From: Pirellula staleyi DSM 6068
GTDB taxonomy: Bacteria > Planctomycetota > Planctomycetia > Pirellulales > Pirellulaceae
Assembly (NCBI RefSeq): GCF_000025185.1
Contig: NC_013720.1
Span: 1,240,001 to 1,304,000, forward strand
DNA length: 64,000 nucleotides
Direction of reading: 5' to 3'
Shown here: piece after piece, positions 27,065 through 34,401 of the stretch
Layout of the letters: each line of letters begins with the position of its first letter
Numbering within the stretch: the stretch's first letter is position 1
Notes under the pieces: generated by a model
Told to the model about the DNA's origin: nothing
Database searches by the model: none
What the model saw: the letters and a program-made list of their open reading frames with translations, nothing else
Translations under genes and position numbers: made by a program

Positions 27065-28090
27065 ATGTGCTACGCACAAAAACGCGAGGGTCGCAGGAGC
27101 GCTGCTCTTCGGCCAAATAGCCGCTTGGCTTTCACCCTGGTAGAACTTTTGGTGGTCATCGCCATCATCGGAGTGCTTGTGGCACTCTTGCTACCAGCTG
27201 TGCAAGCTGCTCGCGAAGCGGCTCGTCGTATGAGTTGTTCGAACAATCTGAAGCAGGTCACGCTCTCGCTACATAACTTTGAAAGCAGTTACGGAATTCT
27301 TCCCGCCGGCGAATTCAAAAATCCTTCCACCGGCACGCTGACCTACCTCTCGCCCCACGCTCTCTTGTCGAACTATTTCGAACAAGGAGCCTACTTCTCG
27401 AAGCTCGACTTGAATGTCGGCCCGTTCACACAACCCAATTACGACGCTACCCGCTTACAACCTAAAACCCTGCTCTGCCCCAGCGATCCACATCCGGGCA
27501 AGAACATGGACATGGGATGGACCAACTATCACGTTAATGCTGGCTCTTGGGTTCAAGCTACCCAAAACTGGGATGGTTCGTTTGGTCCTCATAATGATTA
27601 TGCAGGTGGTAAGCGGACCGGTGAGCTCGCTTTCTCGGCCATCACCGATGGTTTGAGTAACACAGCCGCCTTTGCGGAAGTGGTGAATGGTGCTGGTGAT
27701 TCGGGAGCACCCAAGACCCGCTTTGATTGTTATGAGTTTGGTGCTTCCCCCACGGGAACGATGGCGCAAATGCGGACCGCCTTGGCCGCCAAAGACTGGA
27801 AGACCGCCACGATTCCTTGGAGTGGTGGCTGGCGTTATCGCGGCTATCCATGGTCGGAAGGTTCGATGTGGCGCTCATGGTACAACCACCTCACGCCACC
27901 CAACAGCGTTTGCTGGCTCCCCGATGGCGACTTCTACAAAATCATCTCCCCCGCATCGAGCTACCACCCGGGTGGAGCGATGGTGTCGATGTGCGATGGT
28001 AGCGTCCGTTTCGTCAGCGAAACGGTGAACGGCGACATCTGGACCGCCGCTGGCACGCGCAACGGTGGCGAATCGATCGCGCTCCCTTAG
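27065..28090 (+). CDS. DUF1559 type IV-pilin-like surface protein, copy 1
   Basis: 341 residues from ATG 27065 with GGGAG 9 nt upstream; an upstream start at 26927 is not supported. Hallmarks: N-methylation/prepilin-type motif '[22 protein letters not shown]' with the +5 Glu, then '[20 protein letters not shown]', and the C-terminal '[21 protein letters not shown]'. This family (SBP_bac_10) is expanded to dozens of members in planctomycetes; its members resemble pseudopilins and probably sit at the cell surface. The next gene is a close paralogue, so this is a tandem duplication. Confidence 0.95.
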   Translation: MCYAQKREGRRSAALRPNSRLAFTLVELLVVIAIIGVLVALLLPAVQAAREAARRMSCSNNLKQVTLSLHNFESSYGILPAGEFKNPSTGTLTYLSPHALLSNYFEQGAYFSKLDLNVGPFTQPNYDATRLQPKTLLCPSDPHPGKNMDMGWTNYHVNAGSWVQATQNWDGSFGPHNDYAGGKRTGELAFSAITDGLSNTAAFAEVVNGAGDSGAPKTRFDCYEFGASPTGTMAQMRTALAAKDWKTATIPWSGGWRYRGYPWSEGSMWRSWYNHLTPPNSVCWLPDGDFYKIISPASSYHPGGAMVSMCDGSVRFVSETVNGDIWTAAGTRNGGESIALP

Positions 28091-28186
28091 TCGCACAGTC
28101 CTTCCGTCGCATGGACCGTCGCTGAATTCAGCGTCAATCGACCAATTGCTCAGGAGCTGTCGAGCTTCTGAGAGGCAGCGTCCCCT

Positions 28187-28216
28187 CGGTGAGCAGCGCC
28201 TGGCTGCTGCTCACCG
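28187..28216. terminator. 11-bp hairpin between the DUF1559 genes
   Basis: CGGTGAGCAGC and its perfect complement form a strong stem with an 8-nt loop about 100 bp after the first DUF1559 stop. No T run follows, so it could be an attenuator or mRNA-stabilising stem rather than a terminator. Confidence 0.5.
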
Positions 28217-28319
28217 CGAGCGCATGCCGCACGCCTTGGTTCATCTTGCTGCGCGCCCTCAGATTCCGTGATCGCTGGGCGCAGGCTGCTTTCTATCTGC
28301 TCGGGGGAGCTTAGTGCTG

Positions 28320-29339
28320 ATGAATGCTGCCATCTATCCCATCTCGGGTCGTCGCCGCGCTCTTGCGATCGATCAGCGCCGCGCTTTCACACTCGTCGAG
28401 CTGCTGGTGGTGATCGCGATTATCGGGGTGCTTGTCGCCCTGCTTTTGCCCGCCGTTCAAGCGGCCCGCGAAGCAGCCCGGCGAATGAGTTGTGCGAACA
28501 ATCTCAAACAACTCACGTTGGCGATGCATAACTTCGAAAGCAGTCATGGCTCGCTCCCCGGTGGGGAGCATGAAGCGTTCTCGGGCGCGAATGCCTATTT
28601 TTCACCCCATGCCATGATGTCGCAGTTTTATGAGCAAGGGAACTTTTATAGTAAGCTGAATTTGAATCTCAGCCCTTATGATGCGGTGAACTATAATGCA
28701 GCGATGCTGCAACCGAAAACCTTAATATGTCCGAGCGATCCGCGCCCTGGAAAGAATGAACCTTTAGGATGGACCAATTATCATTGTAATAGTGGTGGCT
28801 GGGTTGTCACGAATCAATGGGATGGTGTGTTTGGTCCCATGGCCGATGTAGGAGGTGGCAAGAAGACAGGTCCACTCCGTTTTGCAGATGTCACCGACGG
28901 ACTAAGTAACACCAGTGCCTTCGCGGAAGTGGTGAATGGGGCTGCTTCGTCGGGCTCGAAGCCAAGCCGCTTTGATTGTTATGAGTTCGGGGCAAGTCCC
29001 ACCGGAACTGCGACCGCGATTCGGACCGCTTTCGCCACCAAAGATTGGAAAACATCGACGATTCCTTGGAGCGGCAGCTGGCGCTATCGCGGCTATCCCT
29101 GGACCGAAGGGACGCATTGGCGAAGCTGGTACAACCACGTCATGCCACCCAACAGCGTCTGCTGGCTCCCCGATGGAGACTTCTGGAAACTCGTCAGCCC
29201 GTCGTCGAGCTATCACCCTGCCGGTGTGAACGCCAGCATGTGCGATGGGAGCGTGCGGTTTGTTGCCGATTCGATCAACGGCGACGTTTGGACCGCCACT
29301 GGCACCCGCAACGGGAAAGAAGCACTCGCGCTTCCCTAG
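28320..29339 (+). CDS. DUF1559 type IV-pilin-like surface protein, copy 2
   Basis: 339 residues. It shares the prepilin-type N-terminus ('[22 protein letters not shown]') and the H-x-G C-terminal motif ('[21 protein letters not shown]') with the preceding gene, and the two align along their whole length with many identical stretches. Start at ATG 28320 gives 10 nt to GGAG; GTG 28314 is possible. A 55-aa lipoprotein gene follows 119 bp later. I infer a surface-structure role, as for other DUF1559 proteins; no specific ligand is known. Confidence 0.94.
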   Translation: MNAAIYPISGRRRALAIDQRRAFTLVELLVVIAIIGVLVALLLPAVQAAREAARRMSCANNLKQLTLAMHNFESSHGSLPGGEHEAFSGANAYFSPHAMMSQFYEQGNFYSKLNLNLSPYDAVNYNAAMLQPKTLICPSDPRPGKNEPLGWTNYHCNSGGWVVTNQWDGVFGPMADVGGGKKTGPLRFADVTDGLSNTSAFAEVVNGAASSGSKPSRFDCYEFGASPTGTATAIRTAFATKDWKTSTIPWSGSWRYRGYPWTEGTHWRSWYNHVMPPNSVCWLPDGDFWKLVSPSSSYHPAGVNASMCDGSVRFVADSINGDVWTATGTRNGKEALALP

Positions 29340-29458
29340 CCGGTTGCTCGATCCCAGCGGAGCGTTTGCACTTTATACGAAGCACTATTTTTTATCCCTT
29401 CACGCTCGAGCATCGGCGGCTGATGCCAACGAGCGTGAACTGCTGAGGAACTTGAAGA

Positions 29459-29626
29459 ATGATTCGCAACTGGTTTACTTGTTCGTTGCTTGCCACCGCC
29501 CTGCTGTCGGTGATGATGAGTGGCTGTGGCTCAGAAACAGTCACCAAGACCGAGGATCCTGCCACAATCGAGCAGAAGCGCCAGGAACATCAGCAGATGT
29601 CGCAGCGCGAACGGATGGGCCCCTAG
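29459..29626 (+). CDS. Small lipoprotein downstream of DUF1559 genes
   Basis: A 55-residue frame: basic N-terminus (MIRNW), hydrophobic stretch and a lipobox-like 'VMMSGC' with the lipidation Cys at about residue 23, then a short polar tail ending 'QRERMGP'. GAGGAA stands 8 nt before the ATG. The combination of DUF1559 gene followed by a tiny lipoprotein is frequent in planctomycetes as I recall, which supports reality despite the length. Its stop TAG coincides with the first bases of the repeat element at 29624. Confidence 0.75.
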   Translation: MIRNWFTCSLLATALLSVMMSGCGSETVTKTEDPATIEQKRQEHQQMSQRERMGP

Positions 29627-29696
29627 TGTTTCGTCTATCGGTTAATGTCATCCTCAGCTGCGATTCACACTGCTGGACAAGCCAGCAGTGCCACCC
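29624..29696 (+). repeat. ~74-bp dispersed element with CACTGCTGG palindrome, copy 2
   Basis: Inverted counterpart of 23035-23108, beginning with the TAG stop of the small lipoprotein (29624-29626) and ending in the perfect palindrome at 29668-29690 plus CCACCC. Against copy 1 I count four or five substitutions and one indel. Confidence 0.85.
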
Positions 29697-29712
29697 AGAG
29701 ACACATGACATT

Positions 29713-29743
29713 GATCGATAGACTTACTACTAGTCTGTCGATC
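29713..29743. repeat. 12-bp hairpin GATCGATAGACT
   Basis: GATCGATAGACT (29713-29724) and AGTCTGTCGATC (29732-29743) form a stem with one mismatch and a 7-nt loop, directly after the dispersed element. Could act as a terminator for the lipoprotein gene. Confidence 0.45.
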
Positions 29744-29804
29744 GCTAACCATCGCTGGTTCTATGCCCCGGTTGGATTGCCGCTGGGGTCGGATCGCGAG
29801 GCTT

Positions 29805-29873
29805 CGAAACCATAAGGTGCACAGCGCTGGCGAAGTCCTCGTCCGTCAGGTTCCCCACGGACACCTGACCTAC
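29805..29873 (+). repeat. 69-bp direct repeat, copy 1
   Basis: Begins CGAAACCATAAGGTGCA and ends GGACACCTGACCTAC. It matches the copy at 29947-30015 at 65 of 69 positions by hand count. Inside are the stems GTCCGT/ACGGAC and CAGGT/ACCTG. Confidence 0.8.
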
Positions 29874-29914
29874 TAGTTCGTTGAGCAATCAATGTCAGCG
29901 TAATTCGAGTCTCA

Positions 29915-29937
29915 CACTGCTGGACAAGCCAGCAGTG
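29915..29937. repeat. CACTGCTGG palindrome, solo copy
   Basis: Perfect 9-bp arms, CACTGCTGG-ACAAG-CCAGCAGTG, lying between the two 69-bp repeats. It is preceded by AATGTCAGCG, faintly like the body of the 74-bp element. Confidence 0.8.
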
Positions 29938-29946
29938 CCGCCCCAA

Positions 29947-30015
29947 CGAAACCATAACGTGCACACTGCTGGCGAAGTCCTTGTCCGTCAGGTTCCCCAC
30001 GGACACCTGACCTAC
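29947..30015 (+). repeat. 69-bp direct repeat, copy 2
   Basis: Second copy of the 29805-29873 unit, 142 bp downstream in the same orientation; ends about 26 bp before the stop of the minus-strand EEP gene. Confidence 0.8.
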
Positions 30016-30041
30016 AGGGCGGTCGAGCAATCGACGAAGTG

Positions 30042-31595
30042 CTACTTCTCGGAAGTGGTGCGAAGTTTCAGCACGGCCAAAATCGGCAGATGGTCGGAAG
30101 CGATCGGTTCTTCGAGGACCTTCACTTCCACCACTTCCCACGCATCATCGGGGCGGCAGAGAACGAAATCGATTTGCCGCTCTGGTTTATCGGTGGGGAT
30201 GGTTGGCGTTTCGGTTTCGCCGGCGATTTTCCAGTGAGCGCCGAGTTTCTTCAGCGTCTCGGTCTCGCGTGTGGCGTTGAGATCGCCCCCCAAAATCGTA
30301 GCGACGGTTTGCTCTTTTACGAGCTTTTCGGTGAGCCACGCAACACTCGCCAAACGCTCGTCTTCTTTACCGCGATAGTCGAAATGCGTGGCGGCGACGC
30401 GTAAGGTTGGCGCGCGTCCTGGGAGGCTGATCTCGGCCACGAGTACACCGCGCTGCTCGCCACCGTCGAGTGACGGAAGCAGATGATTATCGTGACGCTC
30501 GATCTTATAGCGCGACAAAATCGCGTTCCCATAACCGCCCCCTTGGAGCGCCAGGTTGCTCCCAAAACAGAACTCCATCTTGGTGAGTTCGGCGAGCACT
30601 TTCGGCTGATCGACTTTGCCACTCCGCGCGACGTTCTGGTCCACTTCCTGCAGCAGCACGAGGTCGGGATTTACCGAGGTGATGATCTTGGCGAGTCGTG
30701 GTAGATCGAGTTTGCGGTCGTTCCCTTCGCCGTGATGAATGTTGTACGAAAGGACGCGCAGCGTGATTGGCGCGACCGCCTGGCTCGGGAGTTTTGCGAC
30801 GATAATCTTACGCTCTTTGCGGCTGATTCCGAGCAGATTTCCATCCACCGGGTCGATGGCGATCCCTTGTCCAGTGAAGGGGCAGCCCAGGATTTCGACC
30901 AGCTTCAGCTCGTCTCCTGCGGCCGGGATCGCGAGGCTGAAGAGGACCCCGTCGTCGTGCCCAGTCACAAACAGCCGATCGCCGATGAAGAGCCCGCCGG
31001 AAACGCTCATGCTTCCCAGGTGGCTGATCATGGCGGCGGGATAGCGATAGCGTCGAAGCTCGGTCCAGTCGTCGTTGTAGGTGACGAGAAAGGTCTCGTG
31101 GTTGGCTTTGCCATACTTGGCGAAATTGCACCACCACTGGCCGGCGTGACGCACGACCCAGGTGAGGCTGCCACCAGCGTCCCCCAGGTCGCGCAGTGTC
31201 GAGAGTTCCATCGTCGCGGGATCGAGCGCTTTGATCTCGCTTTTCTCGGGCATCAGCGGATAGTTGCTGTGGGCCAGCAGCAGTTTGCCTTCATGAAAAA
31301 AGCCGCTGTTCAGATGCATCGCTTCACCACTGCTGGTGGCGACTCGCTCGGCCGTTTTGCGATCGTATTTCCCGACGCTGCTGCTGGTGATGGCGTAGTA
31401 GAACTTGTCGTCGGCGGCCACTGCTTGGTGCGCTTCGGCGGCCGCAATTTCGGCGATTTTCGGGCAGTTTTGCGTGGTTTTGGGGGGCTCGGCAGCAGCG
31501 CGCGAGACCAGCAGGCTGCTGGCCGAAAGACCAACGAGGAGTGCCAGCGCAAAGGTGGTCCAGCGATCGTCACAGCGGCGCGCGGCAAAGAACAT
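30042..31595 (-). CDS. Secreted endonuclease/exonuclease/phosphatase-family protein with extra N-terminal domain
   Basis: 517 residues from the ATG at 31595. After a signal peptide, about 230 residues have short repeated beta-rich segments ('AADDKFYYAITSSSVGKYDRKTAERVAT', 'EIKALDPATMELSTLRDLG') that suggest a beta-propeller-like fold. The C-terminal ~260 residues are an EEP domain: 'VLSYNIHHGEG', 'LQEVD' (metal Glu), 'THFDYR', 'GGDLNAT', 'SDHLPILA' (catalytic Asp-His). EEP enzymes cleave phosphodiesters in DNA/RNA, inositol phosphates or sphingomyelin; which one is unclear. The secreted location favours nutrient scavenging. Confidence 0.85.
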   Translation of the reverse strand: MFFAARRCDDRWTTFALALLVGLSASSLLVSRAAAEPPKTTQNCPKIAEIAAAEAHQAVAADDKFYYAITSSSVGKYDRKTAERVATSSGEAMHLNSGFFHEGKLLLAHSNYPLMPEKSEIKALDPATMELSTLRDLGDAGGSLTWVVRHAGQWWCNFAKYGKANHETFLVTYNDDWTELRRYRYPAAMISHLGSMSVSGGLFIGDRLFVTGHDDGVLFSLAIPAAGDELKLVEILGCPFTGQGIAIDPVDGNLLGISRKERKIIVAKLPSQAVAPITLRVLSYNIHHGEGNDRKLDLPRLAKIITSVNPDLVLLQEVDQNVARSGKVDQPKVLAELTKMEFCFGSNLALQGGGYGNAILSRYKIERHDNHLLPSLDGGEQRGVLVAEISLPGRAPTLRVAATHFDYRGKEDERLASVAWLTEKLVKEQTVATILGGDLNATRETETLKKLGAHWKIAGETETPTIPTDKPERQIDFVLCRPDDAWEVVEVKVLEEPIASDHLPILAVLKLRTTSEK

Positions 31596-31673
31596 AAAGC
31601 ACCTTCGGAGCAGAGTGCGCAAGAACGTCAGCGTGCAGCCGGAGGCGAAGAGAGCGTCTGCTGTGCGAAGCAA

Positions 31674-32054
31674 TTACGACGAACGACCAGCAGCCGATCG
31701 CATCGCTTCCACCACTTCCGGCAGCGGATATTCTAGCAACGAAAGCCCCTCGGTTTGAGCCAATTCGCACAATCTTAGCCACCCGCGCGTGACGAGCGTT
31801 TCGCGGCTGGCAACATACGCCGGGTCGAGCTGCCGTTTGTCGAACAGCGAGTCGTCGACCACTGCCGGAAACTTCTCGTGCACGATGAACTGCGCGAGCG
31901 GCTTGTTGCAGAGAATGTGCCGCTCTTTGGTGGTGTGCAGCGTTTCGGGATCGATCATCCCGATGACATAGCGGAGGTAGAGATCGCTCTCAAAGATATG
32001 CTCAACATCGCCGCCGCAGATGTCGCACAGATAACCTTCTTCGCACTTTGCCAT
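31674..32054 (-). CDS. Conserved hypothetical protein with a Cys motif
   Basis: 126 residues from ATG 32054. Near the N-terminus is 'LCDICGGDVEHIF', a CxxC pair that could be half of a zinc site, followed by an alpha/beta stretch ('YVIGMIDPETLHTTKERHILCNKPLAQFIVH') typical of a planctomycete hypothetical family. No further ligands or catalytic motifs are obvious. It lies 78 bp upstream of the EEP gene on the same strand. Function unknown. Confidence 0.7.
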   Translation of the reverse strand: MAKCEEGYLCDICGGDVEHIFESDLYLRYVIGMIDPETLHTTKERHILCNKPLAQFIVHEKFPAVVDDSLFDKRQLDPAYVASRETLVTRGWLRLCELAQTEGLSLLEYPLPEVVEAMRSAAGRSS

Positions 32055-32085
32055 AACAGAGGGACCGTCTAACAATCTCAGATTT

Positions 32086-32118
32086 ATGGGTGGTTCTGCT
32101 CGGCATAGCTCGACACAG
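32086..32118 (+). repeat. Diverged direct repeat ATGGGTG...TCTGCTCGGC, copy 1
   Basis: Reads ATGGGTGGTTCTGCTCGGCA then TAGCTCGACACAG. A related sequence stands at 32182-32216, on the other side of the palindrome at 32140. Confidence 0.55.
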
Positions 32119-32139
32119 TTTTAGCCTCTTCAAGCTGCT

Positions 32140-32162
32140 CACTGCTGGACAAGCCAGCAGTG
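32140..32162. repeat. CACTGCTGG palindrome, copy downstream of fur-like gene
   Basis: Perfect CACTGCTGG-ACAAG-CCAGCAGTG followed by CCACCCC, as in the other copies. It lies between two diverged copies of another repeat. Confidence 0.8.
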
Positions 32163-32181
32163 CCACCCCATTTTGAAGGAC

Positions 32182-32216
32182 ATGGGTGACTCTGCTCGGC
32201 GGAGTTCAGCACAAAG
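32182..32216 (+). repeat. Diverged direct repeat ATGGGTG...TCTGCTCGGC, copy 2
   Basis: Reads ATGGGTGACTCTGCTCGGCG then GAGTTCAGCACAAAG, matching copy 1 at roughly three quarters of positions. Next to it, at 32224-32260, the CGGCAG...CTGCC-type sequence after the fur stop may be a further repeat. Confidence 0.55.
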
Positions 32217-32266
32217 AGGCGTCGTGCGCTTGCGGTTCGGCAGTTTGGAGCCTGCCCTACGTTCGA

Positions 32267-32719
32267 TTAAGCCTTGCCGCACTCGAGGCAGCGACCTTTC
32301 AGGAAGATCTCGGTCACTTCGCCCAGGAGTGGTTCTTTCGCTCCACCTTTGGTCTTTACGATCTTCACTTCCACGCCGTTGAGGCAGGTGACTTTGCCGC
32401 AATCGACGCACATGAAGTGGGGATGCTGTCCCGCTTCGTGATGATCGCCGCGACGAAGCTCAAAACGCCAGCTGTGATCCCCAACCTCCAGCCGCGTGAG
32501 GATATTGGCGTCGGCCAACTCGACCAGGCAGCGATAGATGGTCGATTTGTCGAATCCTTCGGGGACGAGCACTTCTGCCACATCGGAGTGGCTCAGTGGT
32601 TTGCCAGCGACCGCCACATGCTGCAGCACAGCCACGCGCGACGTGGTGCTCCGGAGCCCTGCGCCACGCAGCATCTCGCGGGCTTCTTTAACGGTAAGTT
32701 CGGAGGTTGCTGCGTTCAT
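32267..32719 (-). CDS. Fur-family metal-responsive repressor
   Basis: 150 residues. The N-terminal winged helix reads 'LRSTTSRVAVLQHVAVAGKPLSHSDVAEVL...FDKSTIYRCLVELADANILTRLEV'. The dimerisation domain has 'HPHFMCVDCGKVTCLNG' and a C-terminal 'GRCLECGKA', i.e. two CxxC pairs for the structural zinc, plus His residues of the regulatory site ('RRGDHHEAGQHPHF'). Whether it senses iron, zinc or peroxide (Fur, Zur, PerR) cannot be decided. It lies 109 bp downstream of an SmtB-type regulator gene on the same strand, which tilts the guess to zinc. Confidence 0.9.
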   Translation of the reverse strand: MNAATSELTVKEAREMLRGAGLRSTTSRVAVLQHVAVAGKPLSHSDVAEVLVPEGFDKSTIYRCLVELADANILTRLEVGDHSWRFELRRGDHHEAGQHPHFMCVDCGKVTCLNGVEVKIVKTKGGAKEPLLGEVTEIFLKGRCLECGKA

Positions 32720-32828
32720 AATAAGTAATTAGATAGTCGAGGCCGATCGAGCGGCGATGGCGAATTTAGTAAAGGAACCGTGCAATCTTCTCAGGCGAGC
32801 CAGGCTTTTCCGATGATTCAGAGCTCGC

Positions 32829-33245
32829 TTAACAATAGGAATTCCGTTCCACGGCGTGATCGATACCGGCTTCGATAAGTTGCACGACATGCTGATCGGC
32901 GAGTTGATAGTAGATATGTTTTCCATCGCGACGCTGCGACACCAAGCGCTCGCTCCGGAGCAACTTGAGGCGCTGCGAAATCGCGGGGAGACTATCTCCC
33001 GTTTCGGTGGCGAGCTGGCTGACACACTGTTCGCCAGCCGCCAGCAGCGCGAGAAGATGCAGCCGAGCGGGATCGCCGAGGGCTCGAAAAATAGCAGCCG
33101 CCCGCTGCAGCGCCCCTTTGTCGACCGCGCGGGGCGAAGCGGTGGCCGGCAGGTGATCGTCGAGCTCGCACAGCGGCACGAGCGCTTCGGTCGAGGCGAG
33201 GCTCTCGGCCAGCCGACCGTCGTTCATCTCCGCCGTTGTCGACAT
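32829..33245 (-). CDS. ArsR/SmtB-family metal-sensing repressor
   Basis: 138 residues from ATG 33245 (AAGGTGG upstream); longer GTG-start frames to 33293 are less likely. Winged-helix core: 'FRALGDPARLHLLALLAAGEQCVSQLATETGDSLPAISQRLKLLRSERLVSQRRDGKHIYYQL'. The C-terminal helix 'DQHVVQLIEAGIDHAVE' matches the alpha-5 zinc site of SmtB (Asp-x-His ... His-x2-Glu). The N-terminal 'CELDDH' could add ligands as in CadC. I infer a Zn/Cd-type sensor. A perfect palindrome 79-91 nt upstream of the start is a likely autoregulatory operator. Confidence 0.9.
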   Translation of the reverse strand: MSTTAEMNDGRLAESLASTEALVPLCELDDHLPATASPRAVDKGALQRAAAIFRALGDPARLHLLALLAAGEQCVSQLATETGDSLPAISQRLKLLRSERLVSQRRDGKHIYYQLADQHVVQLIEAGIDHAVERNSYC

Positions 33246-33323
33246 CGGTCCACCTTGCCGCCGCTCAACACCACGCAGTTCACCGCCACCCATCCCACTA
33301 CACTATTGCACTTGGAAAGCAAA

Positions 33324-33336
33324 TGCAACAGTTGCA
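33324..33336. promoter_or_regulatory. Candidate operator of the ArsR/SmtB-type gene
   Basis: TGCAACAGTTGCA, a perfect 6-1-6 palindrome, with another TTGCA/TGCAA pair around it (from 33306). It lies upstream of the arsR-like gene and nowhere near another start. Confidence 0.45.
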
Positions 33337-33441
33337 CGCTTCTTTAAGCGTTGAGCTGCGAAGATAGGCAACCGCGCGGCGGTGTGTCAAGCATGCCGAG
33401 GGGAAGGAGGTCGAATCTTCGGGTTGAATCTTGAAGTTCGT

Positions 33442-34074
33442 TTAGCGGCGGAGGATGCCGAAGGCCGAGTTCGAGCCGACCCCCCGTTTGAATGCCAGAT
33501 GGATGTAGAACATGGCCAGGGCTTCGATCGAGCCGGCCATGTCGAGTCCACCGGCATCGAGCGGCTCAAAACCAATGTCGGTAATGAGTTGCGCCAAGAT
33601 GATTTTGGCCGCTTCATCGTCGCCGCAGTAGAACATCGTCGCTTTTTGGGTCCCGAACATCGGGTCGCGCATCGTTTTTACACCGGCGCTGTTAAACGCT
33701 TTGACGACAATAGCCCCCGGTGCCCAAGCGGCAATTTGCTGGGCTGCACTTCCCGCCGCAGGGACTTCGATGCCACTGAAATCCGACTTCAGCGGATTGC
33801 TGCAGTCGATGAGCAGACGCCCCGACAGATCTCCAAGCGTCGCCAAGGTTTGCTCAATCGCCGGCCATGGAACCGCCAGCAGAATGGCATCGGCACCGGC
33901 AATCGCTTCGTGCGGCAGATCGGCGCAGCTGTTGGCCCCACCAGCTTGCAGCAGCTTTTGCACCTTCTCCGAGGCTGGATCGCGGCTGCCGAACACCACG
34001 CTATGCCCTGCCGTGGACCATTTCACACCCAACGTTCCACCAACACCACCAGTACCAAGCACAGCGAGACGCAT
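33442..34074 (-). CDS. F420-reductase-like NADP-binding protein
   Basis: 210 residues from ATG 34074. The N-terminus is a Rossmann fold with 'LAVLGTGGVGGTLGVKW' (GxGxxG-type) and 'VVFGSRDP', where Ser-Arg after the second strand suits NADP(H). Then 'ADAILLAVPWPAI', 'LIDCSNPLKSDF' and 'VVKAFNSAG' are the marks of the NADPH-dependent F420 reductase/FNO-like superfamily. Many members have no F420 role, so the substrate is open. It diverges from the antiporter gene, with 327 bp between. Confidence 0.85.
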   Translation of the reverse strand: MRLAVLGTGGVGGTLGVKWSTAGHSVVFGSRDPASEKVQKLLQAGGANSCADLPHEAIAGADAILLAVPWPAIEQTLATLGDLSGRLLIDCSNPLKSDFSGIEVPAAGSAAQQIAAWAPGAIVVKAFNSAGVKTMRDPMFGTQKATMFYCGDDEAAKIILAQLITDIGFEPLDAGGLDMAGSIEALAMFYIHLAFKRGVGSNSAFGILRR

Positions 34075-34401
34075 CGTGGGGGATTCTCCGATCGAAGGTG
34101 AAATATGGGCAAGGTTTAGGGAGGGGAGCTTGGGGTCAAAACATCCACTCAAAAGATGGTTTTTAGAGGCTTTCCGCGATCAGTTGCGGTCGACCGCAGA
34201 TCAACGAGCCAAAAGGGGTTGGGAGCAGAAAAAAACCTCAGCAAGTGTGCGGCTTAGAGCACCCCTCTCCCCGTTTTAGGGGAAATCAAAACGCCAATAG
34301 GTAATACACTTACGTTTTCGCGACTACATCCATCTTGCCGCAAGCTACGGTTGCTCATTACGTTAAGCCTGCCAGCTAGTTACGTCACGTTTTTGTAGAC
34401 G
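34075..34401. other. Divergent intergenic region upstream of antiporter
   Basis: 327 bp. Contains a CCCC-GTTTTA-GGGG hairpin (about 34270-34283) and an A+T-richer stretch (about 34288-34400) that could carry the antiporter promoter; no repeats or regulator site are certain. Confidence 0.4.

Noticed and set aside
26844-27143. 99-codon frame in front of the first DUF1559 gene
   Set aside because: It overlaps the DUF1559 start in another frame and has no ribosome-binding site or motif.
23041-32162. CACTGCTGG palindromes considered as CRISPR repeats
   Set aside because: Copies are far apart, in both orientations and without regular spacers or cas genes; they fit REP-like intergenic elements.
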